Assembly: GCA_963920705.1 (NCBI GenBank)
Contig: OY987240.1
Location: 6,784,766-6,848,765, forward strand
Source: Odiellus spinosus
Lineage: Eukaryota; Arthropoda; Arachnida; Opiliones; Phalangiidae
Length of the DNA: 64,000 nt
Direction: 5' to 3'
Positions 11,401 to 24,400 of the stretch are shown piece by piece. Both the position numbers and the translations under genes were made by a program. Under the pieces are notes generated by a model. It was not told the origin of the DNA. It saw only the letters and a list, made by a program, of their open reading frames with translations, and made no database searches. How positions within the stretch are numbered: the stretch's first letter is position 1; the number at the start of each line of letters is the position of its first letter.

Positions 11401-14400
11401 GGAGCTACTATCTCTGAGAAATTTCGAATAAAACGATGATGCCAACCGGCCATACCCAAGAATCGTTGCACTTGTCTTAGGGTTTTTGGCCTGGGAAAAT
11501 ATTGAATGGCTTTTATCTTCGATGGGTCGATAAATATCCCATTTTCATTGATGATATGTCCTAAGACAATGGCTTCGGGCTTGGGAAAACGGCATTTCTT
11601 TAGTTGGAGAGTTAATCCGGCATTCTTGAGACGATTCATTACGTATTCCAGAGCGTTTAGATGCTCTTCCCATGTTTCGGACGCGATGAGAATATCATCC
11701 AGATAGACGATTAATCGTTGGAATGTGCTCGGAGCGTTACATAAACCAAAGGCTAATACGTTGAACTCGTATTTACCAGCGTGGGTAATGAAGGCAGTCT
11801 TTGGTTTTGCTTCAGGTGCCAATTCGACTTGCCAATATCCGCTTTTTAGATCCAGAGCTGTAACTATAAGCTCTCTTATTGATCGGTTTCGCTTCTCCTG
11901 TATGGATTTCGTGTACTACGAGACTTGTATGTCCTAATTTGTCACTGAAGAGATCCTTTAATTCCTTCTTCTTTGTTCTGGTAGTTCAGTTGCTTCTACA
12001 GCTTCGGTCACGTTCTTTACCATGATTGGGGACGGCCGGGGGTCCTTTATCTTTGGACCATCCAATGAACTTTAAGTTTCTCCTTGAATCGAACAAGTCA
12101 ATTTTTCAAAATCAATCTTCATCCCCCAATCTTCCAAGAAATCTTGACCAAGAATGGCATCGCATAATAGAGACGGTACGATATGGAATTCATGATTGAA
12201 CATCCGGTTCTTTTGATTCTCAAAAAACAATTTCAAAATCCAAGAGAATGGATCCTTTGGTGAAGGTGTATCTTCCATCACCCATAACAATACATTCGGA
12301 TATCTTCTCATAAGGGATATATGACTCGCCTCTATTTCGTCGTATTTTCATCCATTGGTCAGCGCTAATCATGGAGACTTCCGCTCCATTGTCTATCCTG
12401 GTATTTAGTTTTCCATGTTCGAAAATTGTTGTAATAGTATGAGGTTTTCTTCTCTGCAAGCTTCTCTGTATTGCTGATAATTGATATGCTTGGGGCCTTG
12501 TAGCTGTACGACGGACTTTCGGTTGGGCTACTGATTTGGCGCGGGAGGACGTTGCCCCTGCTGTTGACCTCCCGCTCCGCGGTTTTCCGGACGAGTACTC
12601 TTGGTACTCTGACTGATGGACAGTCTCTTAAGAGATGACCCATAAAACACCTGAGATTCGGGTGTAGGACTGAAGGTCTTGTTGGATATGGTTGTCCTTG
12701 CGGTCGAGTTGATGAAGGAGTAATTATTAGCGGTGACATTGAGAGATTTCTTTGAGATCCTTGAGGATTTGATGGTCCTGTTTTTGTTCTAGACGGCTGA
12801 GATTGAGTTTGTCCTCCTCCTTGTTCTGCTATTGGATATATGGGAGGGACTGGTTGTGGTTGAGCCGTATATCCTTTCTGATATTGCAGTACTTGTTCAA
12901 AGGGACCAGGAATGGTTGGTCGAACTTATGCCCTTACCAAAAAAAGTTAGTCTTAAGAGCTCTTGGGGAAGTCTTTCAGGTGTCTTATGTAGTCTTAAGA
13001 GGTCTTGGGGAAGTCTTCCATTACGTCAAGAAGTCTTTGGGAGGTCTTAAAGACTTCCCCAAGACTTTTGTAGCGTTCTTGAAGACCTCTTCAGATCAGA
13101 CTAATTTTTTTCCGTAAGGGTGGGAACATACTAGACGGTATGTTCAAAAGTGGTTGCTGATAATTTAACCATGATGCTCCAGGTGTTGGTAGTTGTGGAT
13201 TTCCAGTAGGAGTATATATTTGTGCTGGTAATCCTGTATATGGAAAACTTGTCTGAAGGATTCCTGTGACAGGATATTGTATTTGAGGAGTCCCTTTTGG
13301 CAGATAAATAGTTGGAGATGAACTTGGTATTGTTGGAGTAATGATATTCTATGTCACTGAAGGAGGTTGATTTGCTGATATTGTATATTGAGGAGTCGTC
13401 GTGAATTGTTGATAAGGAAACGATTGAACTAATGGTTGAGGGACCTGCGCAATCATTGGACCTTGAGATGTCATTTGAGCTGGATACATTCCGTATTGTG
13501 GTATTGTTGTTCCATAATATTGGAATATAAACAATATAAACAACCTTTGACCTGTTCACCTTTTGACCGCGAGTGGGGCGCCACCTATGATTAACTTGGT
13601 TCTTGATTGTTTTTTTACTTACATCTATGTCAGTCTGCCAGGATCAGCTGTGGTGAACAGTTCATTTTTAGGGTTAGCTAGTCTCTCTTCTTTAATATTA
13701 TTTATGTTTAACTATGTGGGTCATTTAGGCCCACATAGAGTTTTTGTAGTATTTATTAATATACTAATGTTAAGACTAATAAATAACGAGTTATAAGAAA
13801 GACGTTTTAAATGCATTCCACGGACTAAACAACGACCACAAAACGCTTTAGTATTAATGAACATGGTAGCAGATGCGTACGCCCGCCCCGTGGGGTTTCT
13901 TCTCGGTTTGTGATTGGTCAGCCAAACGGACGTTGATTTTTCGGCTCTCAAAAGCGACTACGTACCAGAAAAAATATTAAAAATTCAAAATGGCGGAATC
14001 TCAACAAGCAAGTACGTTTACTTTTTCAAAATTGACGGATGAAAACTATACCCAGTGGAAACAAGACATGAAGATGTGTCTTTGTGATTATGCATTATGG
14101 GGTTTTGTTGATGGAACTGAACTTGAACCAGCGGGGGATAAGGTCGATTATAAAGATAAGAAGATTTATAGCGAGCGCAAACAAAGGGCCTTGTCACGAA
14201 TTTATTTAGCAGTAGATGCCCAGCATAAGAAAATTATAGGATCGTGTTCCACGGCAAAAGAGGCTTGGGATCTCTTACGAGACACGCATGAACCGAAATC
14301 GCGCGCTAGAATAGCCGCTTTACGAGCTGAATTTATGAATCTTCGATTTACGCCACCAGAATCGATGTCGGGATATGTCGCTAGAGTTTTGGATGTAGCG

Positions 14401-17400
14401 AATCAATTGGTTTTGGCTGGCAAGAAGTTAGATGATGACGAAATCGCATACCAGCTAATCCATCGTTTACCGGCTAATTATGAGAACACCGTAGTCAGGG
14501 CTTATGCACTAAGTGATAAAGAGTTTATTCCAAAGAACGTTAAGCATCTATTATTATCGGAATTTGAGCGACAGAAACAAGTAGCCCTCACAGAAGTAAA
14601 TGAAGCCCAAGATCATGCTAGTTTTGCTTCTCGCACTATCACACCTAGCAGAAGAGTACAAACCCAATCACGAGCATTAGAATGTTTTAAATGTCACAAA
14701 CTTGGACATATGGCTCGGGAATGCCATTCACACAGCCAGGACGACGTTCAAACCTGTTCCAATTGTAACAAGAAAGGTCACACTTCACAAGATTGTTGGG
14801 GAACGAACAGACCAAGTAAAGGTCGCACTCAGTCGAGGGGAAAAGGTTATAATTCCAGACATCGTGGAAGTGGTTCTAAATCTTTTTTCGCTTCAGCTTC
14901 CTGTATGTTGGCAGCTGCCGACCGAGACTGTTTTGTATATGACTCCGCAGCCACACACCATTTCACACATAGAAGGGAATGGTTGTACAATTATAAGGAG
15001 ATGGACACACCAATCGACATTGCTCAAGGTCGAGCAACGGCTGTGGGTTCCGGCGATATAGCATTTATTGCTCGTCAGGATGGAACAGACACCCAAATAT
15101 TCCTGAGAGATGTTATTTACGTTCCTAAATATTCACGAAATTTATTTTCGGCCCGACGCGTGGATGAAGCAGGCTGCAAAGCAATAATAGATTCGCGATG
15201 TATAAAAATCTACGATGGATATAATCAAGTATTTATGAAGGCGTCTCTACAAGAAAATAATCTCTATATTATTGATGGGTACGTTCGAACGGATTTGGCG
15301 TCGATCCCTCCAGAAGATGAAGGGATGATAGCAAGTTTTGTAAGCATCAACGAAGAAACTGATTTATGGCACAAACGTTTGGGACATCCCAGCCACCAAC
15401 GAGTACTCGAATTACAACGCTATAACATGGTAATTGGACTACCAACCATGAGTAACGAATTGGCGGTATGCCATTCATGTCGTGTATCGAAAGCAACAAA
15501 GGTGCCATCGAGAGCCATACCGGAAATTACAACAACTCGCCCTCTTCAGCTTGTTCATAGTGATGTGTGGGGGCCAGCTCCAGTGGTCTCACAGGGCGGA
15601 GCAACATACTTTATTTCGTTTATCGATGACTATTCAAGGAAAGTCTCGGTTTATACGATGGCTAAGAAAAATGAAGCGTTCGCGAAGTTTAAACTGTTTC
15701 AAGCCTGGTCCGAAAGACAGACTGGTGAGCAGATCCAACGCTTGCGTACCGACAATGGGTTGGAATATTGCGCCCATATTTTCCAAGACTATTGCTACAA
15801 GCTCGGAATTCAAGTAGAACGTTCAAATGTCTATACTCCCGAGATGAACGGGTTGTCTGAGCGATTAAATCGCACCCTAATAGAAGGAGTACGAACCCTA
15901 CTCGATGATGGTGGATTACCCCAATATATGTGGGGCGAAGCATTGCAATGTCAAGTGCACTTGATTAATCGCTTACCACATTCGAAAATAAAGGAAGAGG
16001 TCCCGGAACAAAGATGGTCAAAAAGAAAACCTTCCATTCGACATTTGAAGCGTTTCGGAAGTCTTGCCTACACGTTTATCCCTAAACCTTACAGAAACAA
16101 GTTGGCAAGAAGAGCCAAGCCTGGTATTCTGGTAGGATATGCCATTCGCACCAAAGGTTACCGGATATGGTACCCGAGAGAAAGACGTGTCGAAGAAACA
16201 AAACACGTCAGATTTGATGAAACGAAATTGGGAATAGCTACGCTGAATGAAACGAAAGACGCGATATATGAACAAGTTCATAACGAACTTTGGGAAGCCT
16301 TACCCGTAGAAGAACCGAAAAGGGCTGAAGATGAGAAGAAAGAAATTCACATTGGAACGAAACAAATTGCTAAACCTATTGAGGATTCAAGGAAAGATAA
16401 AACAGTTGGTAAAGCAGTCGAGCAAAAAGCACCTGAAGAGACTGACACCGATACAGACAGTGTACTTGATGAAGAAGATAAGGTCACTTTTCGTATTCCA
16501 GCAAATAAAAATGTAGATATGAGCACCTGGGAAAGAATAGAAAAACCTCGTACGGACGGAAAGCGAACAGACGTATATTATACAAAGGGTTCAGTCACGT
16601 TACGTTCGAAAAATGATGTCAAGGCTCATTATAGAGACAGTGATTTAGTTTACGATCTTGATAAATTTGATTTCTCAGACCCAACGACGAAGAAGAATAG
16701 AGTAACTCCAGAGATCCATTGCCTAGAAATTCCCCGAAACTATCAAGAAGCCATCCAAAGTAAAGCTAGGGATAAATGGCAAGAAGCAATGACCAAGGAA
16801 TACGAGACTATTGAACAGCGCGACGTTTGGAAGTTAGTACCGAAACCGCATGAAAGAAAAATAATCGGCAGTAAATGGATTTACGATATAAAATGCCACG
16901 CTGATGGTGAAATCGCCAGATATAAGGCGAGATTAGTCGCACAAGGGTTTACGCAAACGTACGGATTGGATTTTTTTTCACACCTACGCTCCGGTGGTGA
17001 ATTTCACACTTATCAGATTATTTATTCTGATCTTCGTCGTTTCTATGGGATGGATGCATCGCCATTTGGACGTAAAGGGCGCATATTTATATGGAACCCT
17101 AGAAGAAGACATATACCTTAGACAACCACAGGGTTTCGAAGTACCTGGCAAAGAAGATTATGTCCTACACCTACAAAAGGCAATTTACGGCCTAAAACAA
17201 AGCGGAAGACAATGGTATACCGAACTGGATAATACCTTAGTTGAGATGGGTATGAAAAGACTCGAATGGTGCAATTGTATATACTTATACGGAAAAAGGG
17301 GGATTATCATCGTATACGTGGACGATATGATCGTGTTAACGAAGGAAGCCAAAACGATGCACGATCTTATTCAAAACTTGAGCAACCGCTTCGAAATTAT

Positions 17401-20400
17401 TGATTTAGGAGAACTAAAATACTTTCTTGGGATAGAATTTGATTTTACCTCGGATGGCCAAGTAAAAATACATCAATCAGGATATATTACGAAAATCACG
17501 AAGGAATTCAACATTACACCAGATGATAAGAATAATATCCCATTAGCTCCAGGATTATCGTTAACGAAAAGAGACTGTGAAAAAGGGGGTATACTCGAGA
17601 CCCCATATAGAAAGATTGTCGGAGTTTTATCATTTCTGGCACAACGAACGAGGCCAGATATCGCGTTCGTCGTAGGCACCTTAGCCAGATTTTCGTCAAA
17701 TCCAGGACAGAAACATTATAATTACGCGACACGAGTATTAAATTATTTGTGTTCTACCAAAGACTATGGACTAACATATCGAAACGTAACAGCATGGTCA
17801 CTGGAAGCTCATTCGGATGCCTCGTATGCCTCGGATGAAGACGATAGGAAATCAACGAGCGGTTTACTAGTACACATACAGGGAAATCCTGTTTACTGGA
17901 GATCGGTGAAGCAAGACATAGTCGCATTGGCATCTATGGAGTCCGAATATATAGCATTGTCAGAAGCCTCCAAGGAACTAATATGGTTATCGAACATTTT
18001 ACTAGAGATTCAACCAATGTTAGATATAAAAAAACCATTTATTAAACCTGTGTTAAAATGTGATAATCAAGCGGCAATATATTTTTCTGAAAATCAAATC
18101 GAAAATAATCGTACAAAACATATTGATGTTAGACACCATTTTGTGAGAGACTGTATAAAAAAGGGTTTATTTAATTTACAATTCGTACCAACTAATAGTA
18201 ATTTAGCCGATGTATTCACAAAATTATTGCCTCGTAGAAAAATTGTTGATTTTTGTCTGAAGATGCGACTAATTTAAAAGATGTTATAAGAACTACTTAA
18301 TGAATTCTCCCTAGATAATTATATAAATAATTTAAATTAATACCAGTAACTTTGTTTATAATTTAGGGATAAATTGTTAATTTCAAACTTTAAGAATATT
18401 TAAAATTACAGGGGAGTATTGGAATATAAACAATATAAACAACCTTTGACCTGTTCACCTTTTGACCGCGAGTGGGGCGCCACCTATGATTAACTTGGTT
18501 CTTGATTGTTTTTTTACTTACATCTATGTCAGTCTGCCAGGATCAGCTGTGGTGAACAGTTCATTTTTAGGGTTAGCTAGTCTCTCTTCTTTAATATTAT
18601 TTATGTTTAACTATGTGGGTCATTTAGGCCCACATAGAGTTTTTGTAGTATTTATTAATATACTAATGTTAAGACTAATAAATAACGAGTTATAAGAAAG
18701 ACGTTTTAAATGCATTCCACGGACTAAACAACGACCACAAAACGCTTTAGTATTAATGAACACATAAGTTATAGTCCTTGTTAGCCCAAGACTTTCTTCT
18801 AACTTGAGACAATGATCATGGAGATCTCTGACGGTAGCGGCGCTCATGAAAGTTAGGAAACCTCTAAATTCGGGACGAATGTTTCTCCTTATCATGTCTT
18901 GTAATTCCTTATCCGGAATCGGAGGTGTTAAACTTTGGTTAACTCTAGCATAATAACTGAAGAATTCTATTGTTTTGTTTGGACCTTGGAATCTGAGGTT
19001 TAGTTCGGCTTTGGGTAAAGCCTCTTTCTGTTCAGCTCGATAGTGACGTTTTATTCTTCCTTCAAATTCACTACATCCCATTGGTTGTGGTAATCCCCTA
19101 TACCAGGTTTGAGCTTGAGCTTTTAATACCATCGGCAGGAGTCCCATCTTTTGATTTTCTGTCAGCTCGTTGAATTTTGCGAATTCATCTAGATCCCGTA
19201 GGAATTCTGAAACTTTTTCTAAATGCCTTCCATAGAAAACTAGTCGGGCAGGTGGTTCTTTTAAACTTCGGCCTTTATTCTCCTTCATGACTTTAGTCAT
19301 TGTTCTCAGCATGGACGTCGATCGAGGGAACAAAGGAGGAGATGATAGTTCTTGACCTTGTCCTGGAGTTCCTTGTATAGGAGATATTCCTTGAATTCCT
19401 GATGGTTGAGGAACCGAAGGAAATTGTGAAGGAGGACCCTGTTGATAGTGAGCTTGAGTTGGGAACCATCCCGATTGAGGTTGAGCTGAGTATACTTGTT
19501 GTTGAGGTAACGGCACTTGCGGTTGAAACCATCCTTGATATACTTGTGCAGGTGTAGATGTAATAGGTGGTCCCTGGTGAAACGTGCTTGGTGCCTGGGG
19601 ATTAAATCCAAGAGGATACGTAGGTTATTGGTTGGTATTGTGGCTGTGTAACGCTAGGAATTTGGTACTGAGCCTGAGGTGGAAGTTGACCTTGAGGATG
19701 TCCAAGTGTTGCACTGGTTGAAGGTATTCGTCCGTAACTTCCGGCTGGTTTAATTGTTTGTGTAATTGATGGTAGTTGGAATACTTGAGGACCAGAAATT
19801 TCAGAAGCGCTTTGTGTCATCGTAGGAAGAAGTGAAATTCCCGATGGTTGAATGAAGGCGTTGTCATGGTTCCGGTTACCATAGTAGTTGTAGTCGTTGT
19901 AGTCAATATCGCTTGTAGCGAGCCAATAGGGTTGGCATGCCTAGAGGCACTAAGTATAGACATACCTAAACCCAACTGGATGTTCCCTATTGTACTACCA
20001 AATGGTAATCCCGTAATGGGAGTTTGTAAGTTTGGAGAGCCTATACTCCCTGTAGGACTTTTTAAACTTGGATATGATTTAACCCGTATTAAACGTCTTT
20101 GGGTCTTTGGTGGGGAACTCAAGAGCGGATATACTTGCTACAGAGCTTTGTGGACTTACTATCCCAGCTACAGTTAAAGGTGGACTTATTGCTGGAGTAT
20201 GTGGGGATAGTGGTGGACTTTTTACTAGAGTATGTGGTGATGGAGGTGTCATTGTAGTAGGTGTAAATATAGTAGGGGGTGATGACGTTGCCATAATAGA
20301 ATCTCCCTTGTTTAATTGTAACCTTGATGGGCGTATAATATTTTGTATATTGTAAGTAATTAAAAGGGAGGATAACTCTGCCAATTGTTCTTCAGACTCG

Positions 20401-21387
20401 TTTGGTTGTAAACTCTCCCAATTTATACTAATCTCAGACCCAGAGGATAAAGAAGGGGTTCTATCTTGCGGGGGAGTATTTCTTTTCAATAATGTTACTA
20501 GTTATTGGTCAGAAAATGTTACAAATATCAATATTAAAATGCAAAAGTAATAGGTTAAAATGGTATGTAATGGAAAATTTCCAGTAACTGTATGACGAAG
20601 CCGTCAAAAAATTAGGCGAGATAACGCCTATCACCACCCCCACTGAGAAAAAGGCAGGTCAAAAAAAACGAACGCAGACGAAAAGATGGCAAACGGGCGA
20701 CGGGAAGAAGGCGAAGGCGAAAAATGCGACGGAGCGAGGCGGGAAAACGGGAGAGGGAAGGGCCGAAAATGTAGCGGAGGCAAAGGGGGAAGGTCACGGC
20801 ACCAATTCTGTAACCGGCAGTTACAATTCTAATTTTCGGCTAACTTTTTTCTCCTAGACTTAACCTTCCCAGGTTCTGCCCGCTTCCTCCTTTATGGTAT
20901 GATCACTCCAATAATCCGGACCCTTTTATTTTCCTTTTGAATAACTATACCAACTGATACTTAATTGCTTTTATTCAGGTTCACTTAAATGCGTTTTAAC
21001 AATCGCGTGACTTCGTGAGTCAGTCCATGATCGCACTAACAATCACCAACCACAATCCCAATCACTTTCGGTTACGAGTATACAAATCTTAATAAAACAA
21101 AATTGACGCGGATCGTCGACCAGCAAAAGTTTTCTCTTTTTTCTTTTACTTTGTCCCTAAAATTCTAGATATCCAAATCTTTGGGGGAGACATCCAAGAC
21201 AACCCTTTTGTCTCAACTTAGTCGAATTCTAAATCTCTTCTGTTCAAAATTCTTAACTCTCAAATTATAACTTTGGGTAGGCTCATTCTGCAACGGGCGC
21301 CACACCGCGAGTAAAATTGACTTGTTCTGGGGTACGTTTTTTCGGGTAATCCTGGTGAGATGGGGTTTTTTATTAAGGGCGAGACAT

Positions 21388-21425
<38 letters not shown>

Positions 21426-24400
21426 GGGTTAAATTCGGCTAGCGTGTGGGGCGCTCGTTGCACCTGGCTTCTTGAAAAATCTTTAAATTCCCTGACCTGT
21501 GGCAACCCTGTAGTTAGACAAGACTGTTAAGATTGCGAAAATGTTACGTCGAGTACCTTAGCTTAGTGGCCAAGCTGAGTGTTATTCAGGGCTTTTACAT
21601 GGACCTGGAAAACCAGGGGAATTTGCCCAAAAGTTTGAAGTAGGCGAATTTGAAAATGAGCCCAAAGGGTCAGGGAAATTAAATTGGCACATGTAAATTA
21701 GTTATTTATGATTGTATGACCAAATTATCAGAAGTGGATCACATAGGAAGTTTACATCTCCGCTCCGCTTCAAACCCGTCTTTGACTGGTAATCTAGATT
21801 TTTAGGCTACAACTCGCAAAATTCGGCACCGATTTCTAGGGTTGCCAGCTAGCGAGAGAAACGAGAACTAAATCAAGGCGTGTCTTAATTCTATAAGCCA
21901 ATCATGCCCTAACTAAAATTTCACTCCCCCTCTCTCTTAGAGGAAACGAGACTCTAGCTGAAGATAGACTGCGCTGCGGCGGCAGCGGCGTGACCGTGTG
22001 TTTTCAGTTTCGGCGGCGGCACACCTAGTTTTTTTACCAGGCTACGGCGTAAGCCATGAACTGCGGGGTTTATCGGCGTTTGTCGCGTCTCTCAGCTCTC
22101 CCATAAACGAGCCTGAGCAGAATTTTCAATTTTACTTTACTTTTGTGGTTTCCCACGGACCTAAGGTCTCTCACCCAGACTCACCGTACCTGCACTTCGT
22201 GGCCAGTCGACAGCCACTTACCCATGTTGGCAGAGTCACGTTAAACTTTTTTAAGTCTTACGGAAGTTATGGAACATATTTAAAAGTTAAACTGCGCGTA
22301 ATCGGTGGTGTCCGAGTCTACACCGGAATACAAGTCACGTGCTCAAACTGTTAGTCATTGGCCGAGATATTTGTGGGCTGGCCTTATATGCCCCCTCTGC
22401 AACTCCCCCTACTTTAGAATTTCACGAGAGAGGAAAAACGAAAAATGCAAATTTTGAAGGGGTGCTGAAAATTTAAACCCCTTCACGCAAATCTTTCCGT
22501 CAAAGATGGTTTTATAGAAAGCATTACAGATGTAAACTCCCTATGTGATCTGCTTCTGAAATTATAAGTTATTCTAAACCAAAAATATTTGCTCACGTTA
22601 ACAAAACTTATATTAGATAATTAACACAACTAAATTAAAAAAAATTGGGAAACAAGTAAAAGTCACAGCTTTCATATAATGCTGCGCCTGATTTCTAGAA
22701 TTTCTTCAACAGCCTGGATAAGTCCAATTTTTTTCCTAGGAATTGACAAAGTCTTATACCTATTTAAATTTTAATTTAATAATATAGTATATAAATTAAA
22801 TCTAATTATGACTCGTTTTTAACAATAACTTAAGTATAATGAAATAAAGCTAAGCTTGATAATACTCGACTAGACTCGAAACACGTCCCGATACTCAATA
22901 AGCAAAATTTTCAAGACTCTGAAATTTTTTATTTCCAGAAATACAGAACACTTGCAAGTGGCTAGCCTCTTGTATTATTTATACTTGACTAAATTATCTT
23001 TATTTCCAGATCTACGTACGCAAGCAGCCTACCAAATGATGGACAAATCATTTGTGGGAGTTATTTTTTCCGTATTCAACCAAGATAGTGGCAACGCTAA
23101 TTCCAAAGTAATTTGCATTGCTATAGGAATGAAAAATGAGAAAACCATAAACTAAATAAATTCCCCATACAGGCTTCATCCAATCAGATTCAGATAACGT
23201 GCTTCCAGTCTGTTAATCCAAATCCTGAGGGTGAACAACCCCAGTTAGTTTTTTACATCTCTCATGCGTCTGTACGTACAAAATCGTTATCCACGGAATT
23301 CATTTTTTTTTTTTTTGTCAGGTACGAAAGGCTAGAAGTACCGATTTGTATCGTTCCATCTGAAAAGCTCAACGATCACTGCCTTGACAGGCTTCTAGAA
23401 TTGCCAAAGATTTTAGTTTTAGAAGAAGAAGAATTATACAAATCTGCGCTAAATTATTCAAACCAAGATCTTTTAGCCAAGCTCAGCAATGACGCTGGTA
23501 AGAAAATGCTTATTTTTTCTTCTGAATTCTACCAAATTAGTAGTTTTACTTTGAGCGTCCCATACTAAAAAACTATGGTTTTTGATTGATTTAAAACAAC
23601 TGTTCAAATGTTGGTTTGGGGTCATCACTAAAACTTGACCTCAAAAATATAAGTCTTCAACTACTCTAACAATTAAAAAAATAAGATAAATAAAAAATAA
23701 CGAAAATTAACTAGATTACAATTATCTTATTGATTAGTAGATCCATAATTATTGGAGCTTTGTTGATTACAAAAAATAATTATTACTATTAGCTAGTAGA
23801 ATACAATCCGCAGCGAAAGAGGAGTCGAACTCCTTTTCTTACCCTTTGACACACTCACTCTATTTATGTGGTAACTCCTTTTAAGGAAGAAATAAAAAAT
23901 ATGGTGCATACGGCTTTTGTTGCGGATTAAAAAAGTGACATGGAGGTAGTATATTGCTATAAGAAAAGTTTGTTCATTTAGAGCAGACGACCCAATTATT
24001 TTTTAAGCGGACGGGACTGACATTCGAGTGGTATGTCTTTAACGTTAATCTATGGGGATTTTAACGTAATTTTGGAAGTTTGTAAATTACACTATATTTA
24101 CCGGTATTCAAAAAACTATATTTGAATTGGTGATTTTTATATTCGGAATTTCTCAAATCTTATTTATGACTAAAAATAACCTTACACTTGTGAGAAATGA
24201 AATGTTGTTCATGATGCGCTTAACCATTCAGTGACTCGGACATGTTGTTAACGATGCCAAGCACTACTGATTAAGAACTCAATTAAAGCAACTGGCGGCG
24301 CCCCTGTGAAAGTCTCTTCCCTGATGCACGCCAAATATGCCTTGCCAAAGGCAGGAGCCAATGGTACCCACATACACTTAAATCCCTCTTTCCTGCCATT

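Larger units (their letters stand above)
13518..18762 (+). mobile_element. Copia LTR retrotransposon, near whole and very young
   Basis: It is 5245 bp, with 346-bp LTRs at 13518-13863 and 18417-18762 that I read as identical and a 5-bp CATAA duplication at 13513-13517 and 18763-18767. TGGTAGCAGATGCG directly after the 5' LTR resembles an initiator-Met tRNA primer site. A purine tract (GGGGAG) precedes the 3' LTR. The LTRs begin TATTGG and not TGTTGG in both copies. The coding region is nearly complete with about one break. Identical LTRs imply very recent insertion into the older Gypsy. Confidence 0.95.
12360..20489 (-). pseudogene. Gypsy gag region, split by the Copia and a foldback
   Basis: Starting near 20489 on the reverse strand there is a Ser/Pro/Thr-rich leader, then Gln/Pro-rich sequence. 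A Gag core at about 19300-18770 includes RLVFYGRHLEKVSEFL, MVLKAQAQTWYRGL and KEALPKAELNLRF. After the Copia the Gln/Pro-rich part resumes at 13512 and ends in a zinc-knuckle-like CFMGHLLRDC near 12630. It is a fossil with several breaks; the Copia sits within it. Confidence 0.8.
6410..21462 (-). mobile_element. Gypsy LTR retrotransposon, broken, with nested insertions
   Basis: LTRs at 6410-7069 (3') and 20809-21462 (5') begin and end TG..CA in either orientation and are flanked by CCTG on both sides. A TGGTGCCGTGACC primer-site-like sequence follows the 5' LTR and a purine tract (GCGGGGGAGAA) precedes the 3' LTR. Gag, protease, reverse transcriptase, RNase H and integrase parts lie in the usual order on the reverse strand. 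The LTRs differ by about 25 substitutions plus a few indels, roughly 4%, so it is older than the Copia inside it. It is a fossil with several breaks plus three insertions: a Penelope-like element, a CCCTTAC foldback and the Copia. Confidence 0.9.
6212..21510. mobile_element. Small DNA element (CAGGGTTGCCAC ends) split by the Gypsy
   Basis: CAGGGTTGCCACGG at 6212 is mirrored by GTGGCAACCCTG ending at 21510, each followed inward by AAATTCCCTGA-like sequence. Removing the Gypsy and its duplicated CCTG leaves an element of only about 240 bp (6212-6409 plus 21467-21510). The ends resemble hAT termini, but the flanks ACTTAATT and TAGTTAGA do not form a target duplication. Confidence 0.55.

Noticed and set aside
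13563-13796. 77-codon frame repeated exactly at 18462-18695, as a possible gene pair
   Set aside because: Both copies lie inside the two LTRs of the Copia element and are simply duplicated LTR sequence.
21998-22354. 118-codon forward frame as a host gene
   Set aside because: It lies within the GC-rich core of a TIR element, has no recognisable domain and no supporting splice or promoter signals.
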